From Gluconacetobacter tumulicola (GTDB taxonomy: Bacteria; Pseudomonadota; Alphaproteobacteria; Acetobacterales; Acetobacteraceae): 44,609 bases of DNA. The notes under the pieces were generated by a model. The model was not told the DNA's origin, made no database searches, and worked only from the letters and a program-made list of their open reading frames with translations. Below, piece by piece: positions 34,883 through 44,180 of the stretch; position 1 is the stretch's first letter; each line of letters opens with the position of its first letter. Where the stretch lies: contig NZ_JABEQL010000031.1 of assembly GCF_014174215.1 (NCBI RefSeq), forward strand, positions 1 through 44,609, given 5' to 3'. A program made the translations under genes and the position numbers.

Positions 34883-36955
34883 CTATTCCGTGATCGTGTC
34901 GTGCCGCCCGCGCAGTAGGACGCGGATCGAGCGGGCCTGTGCGGGCAGGCGCGCCATGTCGCCGACCGGCGGTGCCGTTTCGGCGGCGAGAATGTCGGCG
35001 GGCGGGGCGGCGGCGGTGTCGATGAGGCTGCGCCATGGCGCGCCGCCCCGTGCGGCCTCGGGCAGGGCGAAATGCAGCGTGTCGTCCCAGCCGTTGATGA
35101 AGACATAGAGATCGTCATCCTCCATCGCCGTGCCCCGCAGGAAGAAGGCCAGGCTGCGCGAGACCGGGCGCAGATCCGGGTCGCCGCCATCGACGCCGTG
35201 CCACGAGACATCGTCGCGCCAGCCGACGCTGCGCGCGATCGAGGGGTGGGCGGTGCGAAAGGCGATCAGCATGCGTACGAAACGCAGCAGGGCGCTTTCG
35301 TTTTCCGTCAGGCGCCAGTCGAGCCAATTGGTTTCGTCATCGCGGTCATAGGGGTTGGGGTCGCCGCCCCGGCTGTGGCCGAATTCGTCGCCCGCCTGGA
35401 ACATCGGCGTGCCGTTGGCCATCATCAGCAGGCAGAAGGCGTTGCGCGTCTGGCGGCGGCGCAGGGCCAGGACCTGTTCGGGCGCGCCCTCGGTGCCTTC
35501 ATGCCCGCAATTGGCGGCGATCTGGCCTGGATCGTCGAACGAGAACAGGTCGCGCAGCGTCAGCCCGTCATGGCTGGCGATGTAATTGACGCTCTGATAG
35601 GGGCGCGCGGCATGGGCGCGGTCGTCGGGGAACAGGTCGGTGCTGCCGTAGAGGCGGGTCATCAGCACCGGCACGCAGCCATCGTCACCGCGCAGGAAGC
35701 AGCGGATATCGTCGCGGAAATGGGCGTTCCATTGCCGCCAGCTCCGGCCCGGAAAGGCCCGGCCCAGTTGCATCAGCGAGCCGTCGCCGACCCAGGGTTC
35801 GGCGATCAGCCGTGTCTGCCACCATTGGGATGCGGTGGACAGTTCGGTGATGATCGGCGGTTCCGCGAGATTGACGCGGCCGTTTTCGTCGACCGAGAAC
35901 ATCGAGGCCAGGTCGAAGCGCAGGCCGTCGATGCCCATCTCCGCGATCCAGAACCAGGCGCTGGACAGGATGAGCTGCCGCACCACCGGCGCCGCCACGT
36001 CCAGATCGTTGCCGCAGCCGCTGCGATTGGTGGGGCGGAACGGGGTGCCGGGTGTGCTGGAATAATAGCTGGGATTGTCGATGCCGCGATAGGACCAGAC
36101 CGGGCCGCCCGGATGGTCCTCGGCGGTATGGTTGTAGACGACGTCGAGAAAGATCTCGATCTCGGCTTCATGCAGGGCGGCGACCATCGCGCGGAATTCG
36201 CGCCATGCCGTATCGACCGCGCCGTCCGAGGCGTAGCCCGCGTGGGGCGAGAAGAAATTGAGCGGCATGTAGCCCCAGAATGTGCCGTGGACCGGGTCGC
36301 GCTGGAAGACCGGCATCAGTTCCACCGCCGTTATTCCCAGCGCCTTGAGATAGGGGATGCGCGCCGTCAGCGCGGCGTAGCTGCCGCGCTGCGCCTCCGC
36401 CATGCCGGAGGAGGGGTGGCGGGTGAAGGCGCGGACGTGAAGCTCGTAGATGATGAGGTCGTGATCGTGGCGACGGGGGCGCTGGATGGCGGGCGGGCTG
36501 GCGCCGGTGCGATCGGGCAGGACGCCCAGCGGTGCGCGGCCGGCCGTCGGCCCCGGCCGGCAGGCCGCCGCGCGGTCGAAGTCGGGCGGGAAGAACACGC
36601 CGCGCGCATAGGGGTCGAGCAGCAGTTTCTCGGCGTCGAACAGCAGCCCCTCTTCCGGCCGGTGCGGGCCGGCGACGGAATAGCCGTAATAACAGGCGTC
36701 GCCGGCCTGCCCGGCCGGTACGCGGGCATGCCACATGTCGCCCGTCTTGTTGTGCGGCATGCGGACGGGCAGGCGCAGGCAGGGGGTGATGAGGTCGTCC
36801 GCGCGATAGAGCAGCAGGGTGATGGCGGTGGCGTTGCGCGAGAAGAGGCTGAAATTGAACGCCTGTTCCTCGGGCAGCCAGACGGCGCCGGGCGGGAAGG
36901 GCGCGCCATCGGCCGAGGTGAAGCTCCTGCTGACCGGCAACGGCGCGTTCGGCAT
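34883..36955 (-). CDS. glgX: Glycogen debranching enzyme (GH13 isoamylase type)
   Basis: About 690 residues. An N-terminal CBM48 (NFSLFSRNATAITLLLY) is followed by a GH13_11 catalytic barrel: YELHVRAFT, DVVYNHTAE, the nucleophile Asp in GIDGLRFDLAS, the acid Glu in RLIAEPW, and the transition-state Asp in YIASHDGLT. It cleaves alpha-1,6 branch stubs left by GlgP. I prefer ATG 36955 (MPNAPLPVSR) over GTG 36970. It is the first gene of glgX-glgP, divergent from a polyol dehydrogenase. Confidence 0.9.
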   Translation of the reverse strand: MPNAPLPVSRSFTSADGAPFPPGAVWLPEEQAFNFSLFSRNATAITLLLYRADDLITPCLRLPVRMPHNKTGDMWHARVPAGQAGDACYYGYSVAGPHRPEEGLLFDAEKLLLDPYARGVFFPPDFDRAAACRPGPTAGRAPLGVLPDRTGASPPAIQRPRRHDHDLIIYELHVRAFTRHPSSGMAEAQRGSYAALTARIPYLKALGITAVELMPVFQRDPVHGTFWGYMPLNFFSPHAGYASDGAVDTAWREFRAMVAALHEAEIEIFLDVVYNHTAEDHPGGPVWSYRGIDNPSYYSSTPGTPFRPTNRSGCGNDLDVAAPVVRQLILSSAWFWIAEMGIDGLRFDLASMFSVDENGRVNLAEPPIITELSTASQWWQTRLIAEPWVGDGSLMQLGRAFPGRSWRQWNAHFRDDIRCFLRGDDGCVPVLMTRLYGSTDLFPDDRAHAARPYQSVNYIASHDGLTLRDLFSFDDPGQIAANCGHEGTEGAPEQVLALRRRQTRNAFCLLMMANGTPMFQAGDEFGHSRGGDPNPYDRDDETNWLDWRLTENESALLRFVRMLIAFRTAHPSIARSVGWRDDVSWHGVDGGDPDLRPVSRSLAFFLRGTAMEDDDLYVFINGWDDTLHFALPEAARGGAPWRSLIDTAAAPPADILAAETAPPVGDMARLPAQARSIRVLLRGRHDTITE

Positions 36956-37195
36956 GGCCCTGCTCGCCACGGATGGGGTTCGCGCGTAGCTTAGCGGGAT
37001 CGGGGCGGAAAGGCGAGAAAATCCGGCGGCGAGCGGGAATGTTTTCCGGTTTTTTCTGTTGTTATATCGTGATGAAAGATCATTAAAAATAAAGGGAAAT
37101 ATTGGAGTTTGTTTTGAATGTGTGAAAAATCTTGAATTTTCCTGATAATTCCTGTTTAATTGATTTTACTAATAAAGCTTATGGAGGTTGATGTT
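36956..37195. promoter_or_regulatory. AT-rich divergent promoter region with a strong SD for the polyol dehydrogenase
   Basis: From about 37030 to 37180 the DNA is much richer in A/T than its surroundings, as expected for a promoter in this genome. GGAGG at 37183-37187 lies 8 bases before an in-frame TTG at 37196 and overlaps an in-frame ATG at 37181 that has no SD of its own. This favours the TTG as start. Confidence 0.5.
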
Positions 37196-38683
37196 TTGCG
37201 ATTGAGCCGTTCCGCATTATCCAGTCTGCCCGCTGCCGTCTACAGGCCGCAATTCGATCCGGCCCTGTTGAAATCCGGGCTTTTGCATCTGGGATGCGGA
37301 AGTTTCCATCGCGCGCATCAGGTCGCGGCGACGCAGGCGGCCATCCATCACGCAGGGGAGGACGGGCTGCGCTGGGGCATTGTGTCGGCCACGATGCGTC
37401 GGCCGCTGCTGGCCGAGCAATTGCGGGAGCAGGAGAATTGCTACACGCTGCTGACCCGCGAGCCGGACGGCACGGTGGCCTCCGTGATGGCGGCGATCTC
37501 GGAAGCCGTTTTTGCCGGGGCCGATCCGGCGGCGTTGATCGGCCGGATTGCCGATCCGCTGATCAGGGTGGTGACGCTGACGGTGACGGCCAGCGGTTAT
37601 CATATCACGGCCGAAGGACGGCTGGACCCGGAATCCGCCGCCATTCGCGAGGATCTGGAGCGGCCGTTTCCCCGGACCGCGCCCGGCATCCTCGTGGCGG
37701 GGCTGGATCTGGTGCGGCAGCGCGGGGGCGTGCCGCCCGTGGTGCTGAGCTGCGACAATGTGGCCGAGAATGGCGATACGCTGCGGCAGGTGGTGATGGA
37801 TTACGCATCGCTGCGCGGCGACGATGCGCTGTCGGCGTGGATTGGCGCGCATGTGGTCTTTCCCAACACGATGGTCGACCGGATTACGCCGCCGTTCCAG
37901 GAGGCGGATCTGGACGATGCGCGGCTTCTGCTGGGGGGCGTGGAAGATGCGATCCCGGTTTCGGCCGAGCCGTGGTTTCAGTGGATCATCCAGAATTTCG
38001 ACGGTGAGCGGCCGGTCTGGGAGGCGCATCCGGGCACCCGTTTCGTGCGCGATGTCAGCGTGTTCGAACGGGCGAAACTGCAGATGCTCAATGGCACGCA
38101 CATGATCCTGGCCTATGCCGGGGGGCTGGCGGACCTGCCGACGGTGGCAGAGGCCGCGACCGATCCGGCGCTGGGGACGATCGCCACGCATTTCATGCGT
38201 CATGAGCAGTCGGCCGGGGTCGATCTGTCGGACGAGGATCTGGATTCCTATGCCGCCGGGCTGATGACGCGGTTTCGCAATCCGGGCATCGCGCATGATG
38301 TGGAGCGGATCGGGCGCAACGGGTCGGCGAAGATGGCCGCGCGGGTGATTGCGCCGATGCGCGAGAATCTGGAGGCCGGTCGCCCGGTGACGGGGGCCGT
38401 GCTGCTGATTGCGTGCTGGATCCGCTGGTTTGCGCTGCATGAGCAGGAAGCCCTGGAAATCGGCCTGACGGACCCGCGTGCGGATGTGCTGCGGCAGATC
38501 TGCGCCGATGCGCGGGACGATCATCGGGCGCAGGCGGAAGCGTTTCTGGCGATGGAGGAAGTGTTCGGGCCGCCTCTGCCGGATCATGACGGGCAGGTTG
38601 CGGCCATTGCGGACATGCTGCGGCGCCTGACGGATGGTGATGTGCGGGCTGTGCTGCGTGAGGTTGCGAAAGCCTGTTCGTAA
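37196..38683 (+). CDS. Mannitol dehydrogenase family polyol/fructuronate oxidoreductase
   Basis: About 495 residues of the long-chain mannitol dehydrogenase family, NAD-linked, interconverting polyols such as mannitol with ketoses. Visible are LLHLGCGSFHRAHQ (Rossmann loop), LSCDNVAENGDTLR, VVFPNTMVDRITPP and the active-site region AKLQMLNGTHMILAY, with the catalytic Lys-x4-N-x2-H pattern. I choose the TTG at 37196 because of the GGAGG 8 bases upstream; ATG 37181 would add five residues. It stands alone, divergent from glgX. Its 3' end is repeated, with an internal deletion, at 44210-44453. Confidence 0.88.
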   Translation: MRLSRSALSSLPAAVYRPQFDPALLKSGLLHLGCGSFHRAHQVAATQAAIHHAGEDGLRWGIVSATMRRPLLAEQLREQENCYTLLTREPDGTVASVMAAISEAVFAGADPAALIGRIADPLIRVVTLTVTASGYHITAEGRLDPESAAIREDLERPFPRTAPGILVAGLDLVRQRGGVPPVVLSCDNVAENGDTLRQVVMDYASLRGDDALSAWIGAHVVFPNTMVDRITPPFQEADLDDARLLLGGVEDAIPVSAEPWFQWIIQNFDGERPVWEAHPGTRFVRDVSVFERAKLQMLNGTHMILAYAGGLADLPTVAEAATDPALGTIATHFMRHEQSAGVDLSDEDLDSYAAGLMTRFRNPGIAHDVERIGRNGSAKMAARVIAPMRENLEAGRPVTGAVLLIACWIRWFALHEQEALEIGLTDPRADVLRQICADARDDHRAQAEAFLAMEEVFGPPLPDHDGQVAAIADMLRRLTDGDVRAVLREVAKACS

Positions 38684-38694
38684 AGGTGCCTGAA

Positions 38695-38726
38695 TCCATC
38701 CCGGTTATGATGATAGCCGGGATGGA
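38695..38726. terminator. Bidirectional terminator after the polyol dehydrogenase gene
   Basis: CCATCCCGG (38696-38704) pairs perfectly with CCGGGATGG (38717-38725), extended inward by TAT/ATA. It lies 12 bases after the stop and between convergent genes. No long U-tract is present on either side. Confidence 0.6.
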
Positions 38727-38766
38727 AAGCGTGCGTGTGCCGGCGGCTTTGGGCGGCCTCCCGTAT

Positions 38767-39336
38767 TCAGGACGATGGATCGGATTTTCCGCCCACACGC
38801 ACGATGCTGGCCTGGGAGCCGTTTACGCCTTCGCTCACGACCAGGTGTACCGGACTGCCGACCCGCAGGCGATCAAACCCGTCGTCGGCCACGCTATGGC
38901 GATGGAAATAGACCTCTCGCCCGTCATGCGTCGTAATAAAGCCGTGATCCGCCTCGGCGACGAACCGGGCAACGTGGCCCTCCAGCCAGAGGGGCTCGTG
39001 GTGCTTGACCTGGGTTCCGCGGATGCGGACATGGTCTTCCAACTGCCGGATGGCAGCGTCGAACGCATCCCGCACGGCGACATAGGCATCTTCATGTGCA
39101 TGATCCTGCGACCCTTCGCGCCCGACGACGATGTCGCCTCCTGGCACGGTGATGACCAGTCTCACACGATAGAGCTGGCCCTGACGATGGTGCCGGTGGG
39201 GGATCTCGACCGTCACGTGGCATCGCTGGATATCGTGCTCGAACCGCGCCAGAAGTGACGCCTTTTCGCGGATTCTGGCTTCCAGCGTCGATGAGGGCGC
39301 CATATTCCTGAACGTAATCAGCACGGGAATGGTCAT
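38767..39336 (-). CDS. HPF/RaiA ribosome-hibernation domain fused to a cold-shock domain
   Basis: A 189-residue two-domain protein. Residues 1-110 have the HPF/RaiA/YfiA fold pattern, including LEARIREKASLLARFEHDIQ and the helix DAYVAVRDAFDAAIRQLEDHV. Residues 119-182 are a cold-shock (OB-fold) domain: GHVARFVAEADHGFIT holds the RNP1-like segment, EVYFHRHSV the RNP2-like one, and VGSPVHLVVSEGVNGSQASI the last strands. The HPF part would bind the ribosome's decoding site and the CSD RNA. The ATG at 39336 has AAGGA upstream. It differs from standard long HPF, whose C-terminus is a dimerisation domain. Confidence 0.85.
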   Translation of the reverse strand: MTIPVLITFRNMAPSSTLEARIREKASLLARFEHDIQRCHVTVEIPHRHHRQGQLYRVRLVITVPGGDIVVGREGSQDHAHEDAYVAVRDAFDAAIRQLEDHVRIRGTQVKHHEPLWLEGHVARFVAEADHGFITTHDGREVYFHRHSVADDGFDRLRVGSPVHLVVSEGVNGSQASIVRVGGKSDPSS

Positions 39337-39653
39337 GACATCGTTCCTTTGACAGACTTGAACGTGCTGGAACCAGACCGGTTTCGGGCATGATCTTCGG
39401 AGGTCGGCGGCCAGGGATAGGTTACGGCGCGCGCACTCCTGACGGCTGCCCCTCCTTGATCCGGACATGCAATGCGCCAGTTCGCGTTCTGTAGAACGGA
39501 CATGGATCGATGCGTTCAGCGTGAGCGTCTGAAATGATTCTTCTGTCCCCAATAAAATTCAGCTGAGGCGCGCGACGCGGCGCCCGGGGTGCCGTTATCG
39601 CGGCGTGCGGCATACGCGAAGGGTCAGGCGATGGTCGAGGCGCTGGAAGCACG
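39337..39653. other. 317-base divergent intergenic region with a possible gene fragment
   Basis: No complete gene. A 33-codon open stretch after a TAA (39556-39657, plus strand) ends RRAAYAKGQAMVEALEAR and its TGA overlaps the GTG of the next gene. It may be the 3' end of a lost gene; a faint ParA-like look is not enough to assign. CGTTCT-GT-AGAACG at 39485-39498 is a small dyad that may be an operator. Confidence 0.3.
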
Positions 39654-40661
39654 GTGACGCGGGTGGGTCTCCGCCGGGCCGGCGTGGTCGGGGTCGTGCT
39701 GTTGCTGGCGGCGGTCCTGTGGTGGGGGCTGTCGTGGCGTGCGGTGCCGATGACGTTGCAGGGCTATGTCGATGCGGATTTCGTAAGGATCGGTCCGACG
39801 CAGGCCGGGCTGCTGACCGGGCTGCATGTGATGCGCGGCGATCAGGTGCGGGCGGGGCAGGCGCTGTTCGACCAGGACGATGTGGCCGAGCGCGCCGCGC
39901 GTGACCAGGCAGCGCGCCAGGCCGAGGAAAGCGCGCGCCAGTTGGCAAACCTGCAAGGCCCTGCCCGCGAGACCGAAATCCGCCAAGCGGCGTCGAACCT
40001 GGCGGACGCCGAGGCGACGCGTGACCGCGCGCGGGCCGACCTGCGCCGGCTGGAGGCGGCGGCCCCGGCTGGCGCCGCGACGATGCAGGCGCGTGACGCC
40101 GCCCGCGCCGCCTGGCGCTCGGCCGAGGCCCGCGTCGCGGGGCTGCGCGCCGCGCTGGACCAGGCACGCGCTCCCAGCGGCCGAACGGAGCAGATCTTCG
40201 CCCAGGCGGCGACGGCGGCGGCGGCGCGCGCGGCCCTTGCGATCATGGACTGGCGATTGTCGCAGCGCCATGTCGTGGCGCCCGATACCGGCGTCATCGC
40301 CGATATCATGGCCTGGCCGGGCGAAGTGCTGGACGCCGGCACGCCGGTCATCTCGCTCCTGCCGCCGGGGCATATCGTGATCCGCCTGTTCGTGCCGGAG
40401 GGCATGCTGGCGCGCATTCATCCGGGTGACAGGGTGGGGCTGGCTTGTGATGGCTGCCCGTCCGGGCTGGAGGGGTATGTGGATTTTATCGCGCCGCATG
40501 CCGAATACACACCGCCGCTGATCTACAGCGACCAGAGCCGGGCCAAGTTGGTCTATATGGTCCAGGCGCGGCCGCGCACCGGCCAGGCGGAGATGCTCAA
40601 TCCGGGCCAACCGGTGACGGTCAGTCCGCCGTGGGCCACCAGGCGGGGGAATGGGCGATGA
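39654..40661 (+). CDS. HlyD-family periplasmic adaptor of an ABC exporter
   Basis: A 335-residue membrane-fusion protein, YbhG-like. One N-terminal membrane anchor (VVGVVLLLAAVLWWGLSW) is followed by a lipoyl half-motif (GLLTGLHVMRGDQVRAGQALF), an Ala/Arg/Glu-rich coiled-coil hairpin at about 80-200, and the second lipoyl half (HVVAPDTGVIADIMAWPGEVL). It would bridge the ABC permease and the outer-membrane factor. It starts at GTG within GTGA, and its stop overlaps the ATPase start as ATGA. First gene of the exporter operon. Confidence 0.88.
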   Translation: MTRVGLRRAGVVGVVLLLAAVLWWGLSWRAVPMTLQGYVDADFVRIGPTQAGLLTGLHVMRGDQVRAGQALFDQDDVAERAARDQAARQAEESARQLANLQGPARETEIRQAASNLADAEATRDRARADLRRLEAAAPAGAATMQARDAARAAWRSAEARVAGLRAALDQARAPSGRTEQIFAQAATAAAARAALAIMDWRLSQRHVVAPDTGVIADIMAWPGEVLDAGTPVISLLPPGHIVIRLFVPEGMLARIHPGDRVGLACDGCPSGLEGYVDFIAPHAEYTPPLIYSDQSRAKLVYMVQARPRTGQAEMLNPGQPVTVSPPWATRRGNGR

Positions 40662-41581
40662 ACGGCCCGAAGCCCGAGGATTACGTCATAGACGTCCATG
40701 ACCTTCGCAAGGATTTTGGGACGCTGCGCGTGGTCGACGGGCTGAGCCTGCGCGTGGCACGGGGCGAGATCTGCGGCTTCCTGGGCGCGAATGGCAGCGG
40801 CAAGACCACGACCATTCGCATGTTGTGCGGGCTGCTGGTGCCCGATGCGGGGCGCGGGACCTGCCTGGGGCTGGACATCATCCGCGATGCGCCGCGCATC
40901 CGCCGGCAAGTCGGCTACATGACGCAGCGCTTCAGCCTGTATGAGGACCTGACGGTGCGGGAGAACCTGGAGCTTGTCGCCGGGATCTATGAACTGTCGG
41001 ACCCGCGCGGCGCGGTCGATGCCATGCTGGACCGCATGGAGCTGCGCGGCCGGGCCAGCCAGTTGGCCGGCCAGTTGTCGGGCGGCTGGAAGCAGCGGCT
41101 GGCGCTGACGGCCTGCGTGCTGCACCGGCCGGCGCTGCTGCTGCTGGACGAGCCGACGGCGGGGGTGGATGCGCGGGCGCGGCGCGCATTCTGGGACCTG
41201 ATCCACGACATGGCCGGCGGCGGGCTGACGGTGCTGGTGTCCACCCATTACATGGATGAGGCGGAACGCTGCGCGCGCGTGGTCTACCTGGCCGGCGGGC
41301 GCATCGTCGTCCAGGGCAGCGCCGGGGAGTTGCTGGCCCGTGTCGGGCTGGTGACGTTCGAGGGCACGGGCGACGGGGTCGAGGACGCGGTGCGGCGGCT
41401 GCGCGAGGCGCCCGGGGTCGAGGCCGCGACCGTCTTCGGCCGGGCGCTGCATGTCGCGGGGATGGACCGCGCGCGGCTGGAGGAGGCCATTCATGCGCAG
41501 GGGGGCGGGCTGGCATGGCAGGAGGTGCCGCCCCGGCTGGAGGATGTGTTCATCCATCTGCTGGGGCAGGAGGACGGGTGA
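40658..41581 (+). CDS. ABC exporter ATP-binding protein
   Basis: A 307-residue single nucleotide-binding domain. Walker A GANGSGKT is at 43-50, Q-loop near Gln90, signature LSGG at 140-143, Walker B LLLLDEPT with Asp164-Glu165, and H-loop His197. A C-terminal extension fits drug-type ABC-2 exporters. Related YbhF proteins carry two such domains; this has one and probably dimerises. Start ATG 40658 overlaps the adaptor stop by 4 bases; the stop overlaps the permease start. Confidence 0.92.
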   Translation: MNGPKPEDYVIDVHDLRKDFGTLRVVDGLSLRVARGEICGFLGANGSGKTTTIRMLCGLLVPDAGRGTCLGLDIIRDAPRIRRQVGYMTQRFSLYEDLTVRENLELVAGIYELSDPRGAVDAMLDRMELRGRASQLAGQLSGGWKQRLALTACVLHRPALLLLDEPTAGVDARARRAFWDLIHDMAGGGLTVLVSTHYMDEAERCARVVYLAGGRIVVQGSAGELLARVGLVTFEGTGDGVEDAVRRLREAPGVEAATVFGRALHVAGMDRARLEEAIHAQGGGLAWQEVPPRLEDVFIHLLGQEDG

Positions 41582-42705
41582 TGGGCATGCTGTCCGCCCG
41601 CCGGCTGCGCGCGCTGCTGCGCAAGGAATGGCTGCAGGTGCGGCGCGACCCGATGACCCTGCGGCTGATCATCGCGCTGCCGGTGATGCAGTTGCTGATC
41701 TTCGGCTACGCCATCAATTCCAACCCGCACGACCTGCCGACCGGGGTGTTGATGGCGGAGCCGTCGCGTTACGAGCGCACCATCGTCGCCGCGCTGCGCA
41801 ATACCGGCTATTACCGGACCCGCCTTGTCGGGTCGGAAGCCGAGGCGGAGGCGGATATCGCGGAAGGGCGGCTGCTGTTCGTCGTCGACTTCCCGCCGGG
41901 CTTCGACCGTGCGGTGGACCGGGGCGAGGCGCCGTCGGTCCTGGTCGATACCGACGGCACCGACCCGACGGCGGTGGGCTATGCCACCGCCGCGCTGTCC
42001 GGCCTGGGCGACGTGCTGGCGCGCGACCTGCCGCCGGCAAGGCGGGGCATGGCGTTGCCGGTGCCATTCCGCTTCGTGGTGCATACCCGCTACAATCCCG
42101 AGCAGTTGACGGTGTTGAACGTGGTGCCCGGGCTGATCTGTGTCGTGCTGATGATGTCGACGCTGATGCTGACCACGCTGGCCATCACGCGTGAGCGCGA
42201 GCGCGGGACGATGGAGAACCTGCTGGCCATGCCGGTGCGGCCGGTCGAGGTCATGCTGGCGAAGATCGCGCCCTATATCGGCATCGGCTACCTGCAGGTG
42301 CTGGTCATCCTGCTGATCGCGGTGCTGCTGCTCCACCTGCCGGTGCATGGGTCGATCCTCCTGCTGTTCGGGGTGCTGGGGGTGTTCATCGCCAGCAACC
42401 TGGCCTTGGGGATCACCTATTCCACGCTGGCGGCCAACCAGATGCAGGCGCAGCAGATGGCGCAGTTCACCATGCTGCCGTTCATGCTGCTGTCGGGCTT
42501 CGTCTTTCCCTTCCAGGGCATGCCGCGCTGGGCGCGCGTGATCGGCGAAGGGATGCCGACGACCCACGCCATGCGCATCGTGCGCGGGGTGCTGCTGAAG
42601 GGAAACGGGCTGGCGGAGATCCTGCCCGACCTGTGGCCGATCGTGCTGTTCACGCTCTGCACGGTCGCGGTCGCCGTGCGCTTCTATCGGGAAACGCTGG
42701 ATTGA
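41581..42705 (+). CDS. ABC-2 type exporter permease
   Basis: A 374-residue permease, YbhS/YbhR-like. One N-terminal helix (LIIALPVMQLLIFGYAINSN) is followed by a large extracytoplasmic domain (about 45-170) and five C-terminal helices. The family segment LTTLAITRERERGTMENLLAMPVRPVEVMLAKI is clear. Only one permease gene is present, so a homodimer is likely. ATG 41581 shares its A with the upstream TGA; the stop likewise overlaps the next ATG (TGATG). Confidence 0.92.
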   Translation: MGMLSARRLRALLRKEWLQVRRDPMTLRLIIALPVMQLLIFGYAINSNPHDLPTGVLMAEPSRYERTIVAALRNTGYYRTRLVGSEAEAEADIAEGRLLFVVDFPPGFDRAVDRGEAPSVLVDTDGTDPTAVGYATAALSGLGDVLARDLPPARRGMALPVPFRFVVHTRYNPEQLTVLNVVPGLICVVLMMSTLMLTTLAITRERERGTMENLLAMPVRPVEVMLAKIAPYIGIGYLQVLVILLIAVLLLHLPVHGSILLLFGVLGVFIASNLALGITYSTLAANQMQAQQMAQFTMLPFMLLSGFVFPFQGMPRWARVIGEGMPTTHAMRIVRGVLLKGNGLAEILPDLWPIVLFTLCTVAVAVRFYRETLD

Positions 42706-44180
42706 TGCGCCAGGCCGTCCGGGCGGGGTGCGTCGCGGGCCTCGCCTGGGTGGGGGGCTGCACGGTGGGGCCGGCCTTCCACGCCCCGCGCGCCGAGGTG
42801 CCGGCGGCGTGGCATGATGTGTCGGCCCATGGCGGTGGTGTCGCGTTGGTGGCGCGGCCCGATCCCGGCTGGTGGCGGATGTTTCACGACCCGGTGCTGG
42901 ACGCGTTGGTGGCGCGGGCCATGGCGGGCAATCCGGGTTTTCAGGAAAACAGGGCGCGCATTGTCCAGGCGCGGGAGCAGGAGGCCGCCCAGCGCGCCGC
43001 GGGCCTGCCGGAGCTGGGAACCTCGGCGCGCTATACGCGCGAACGGCTGGGCGAGGCGGGATTGTTCTCGGTGCTGGGGGGCGCGGGCAGCGGCACGGGG
43101 CAGCCGGCATTCCTGGGCGGGATCGGCGGCCTGACGCAGGGGACGGACCTGTATCAGGTCGGGTTTGACGCATCGTGGGAACTGGACCTGTTCGGCCGGG
43201 TGCGGCGGTCGGTGGAACAGGCACGGGCGCAGGTGGCGGTGCAGACCGCCCGCCAGGGCGATGCGCGGCTGACGCTGCAGGGCGATGTTGTGCGGACCTA
43301 TCTGCAATGGCGGGCGACCCAGGCGCTGCTGGACGCGGCGGGCGAGGTGGCGGCGGCGCGGGCGCGGACGGCGGCGCTGCGGGCGTTCCAGCGCCGACTG
43401 GGGCTGGCAGACGGCACGGATGTCGACCTGGCCGGCGCGGCGCTGGCGCGGGCGCAGGAGCAGGCGGCCGGATTCCAGCGACAGGCGGGACAGGCACTGA
43501 ACCGGCTGGCCATCCTGACCGGGCAACCGCCGGGGGAGCTGGATGGCCCGCTTGCCGCATTGCGTCCCCTGCCGGACCCGCCGCCGCGCGTGCCGGTGGT
43601 GCTGCCGGCGGCGCTGGCCCGCCTGCGGCCTGATATTCGCGCGGCCGAGGCCGATCTGCACGCCGCCACCGCCGGGGTCGGCGCGGCGGTGGCGCAGCTT
43701 TATCCCGACATCACGCTGTCCGGGCAGGTCGGCCAGCGCACGCTGACGCTGGGCAGCCTGGCGGACTGGGGCAACACGTTCTACCAGTTCGGCCCCGCGA
43801 TTTCCCTGCCGCTGTTCCAGGGCGGGCGGCTGCGGGCCGCGATCCGGTTGGCCCGCGCACAGCAGCAGGAGGCCGCCCTGACCTATCGCCAGCGCGTGCT
43901 GGACGCGCTGGGCGAGGTGGAGGATGCCCTGGTCGCACTGCGCACCGACCGCGCGGCGCGGGAGAGCGACCGGGCGGCGGTGGCCAGCATCAACGCCCGG
44001 CTGGCCCTGGCCCGAACCCGCTATCGCGACGGGACCGGCGACGCGCTGGCGGTGCTGGACGCACGGGCTGATCTGAGCACCGCGCAGCAGGACGACATCC
44101 AGGCGCGGCTGGCGGTGCTGCTGGACGTGGTGGCGCTGTGCAAGGCGACGGGCGGCGGCTGGCCGGAGGCCGGGGGCTAG
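42705..44180 (+). CDS. NodT-type outer-membrane efflux lipoprotein
   Basis: A 491-residue TolC/OprM-like outer-membrane factor. The signal ends in VGGC with Cys19 as probable lipid attachment, then TVGPAFHAP, the usual NodT start. Two repeats of long helices follow, with GFDASWELDLFGRVRRSVEQ, LARLRPDIRAAEADLHAATA and FQFGPAISLPLF-like YQFGPAISLPLFQGGRLRA. It completes the adaptor-ATPase-permease-channel set, whose cargo is unknown. Translationally coupled to the permease gene; a hairpin follows the stop. Confidence 0.92.
   Translation: MRQAVRAGCVAGLAWVGGCTVGPAFHAPRAEVPAAWHDVSAHGGGVALVARPDPGWWRMFHDPVLDALVARAMAGNPGFQENRARIVQAREQEAAQRAAGLPELGTSARYTRERLGEAGLFSVLGGAGSGTGQPAFLGGIGGLTQGTDLYQVGFDASWELDLFGRVRRSVEQARAQVAVQTARQGDARLTLQGDVVRTYLQWRATQALLDAAGEVAAARARTAALRAFQRRLGLADGTDVDLAGAALARAQEQAAGFQRQAGQALNRLAILTGQPPGELDGPLAALRPLPDPPPRVPVVLPAALARLRPDIRAAEADLHAATAGVGAAVAQLYPDITLSGQVGQRTLTLGSLADWGNTFYQFGPAISLPLFQGGRLRAAIRLARAQQQEAALTYRQRVLDALGEVEDALVALRTDRAARESDRAAVASINARLALARTRYRDGTGDALAVLDARADLSTAQQDDIQARLAVLLDVVALCKATGGGWPEAGG

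Noticed and set aside
39485-39498. LexA/SOS box in CGTTCT-GT-AGAACG
   Set aside because: The alphaproteobacterial SOS box is a direct repeat GTTC-N7-GTTC; here the halves are inverted with a shorter gap.
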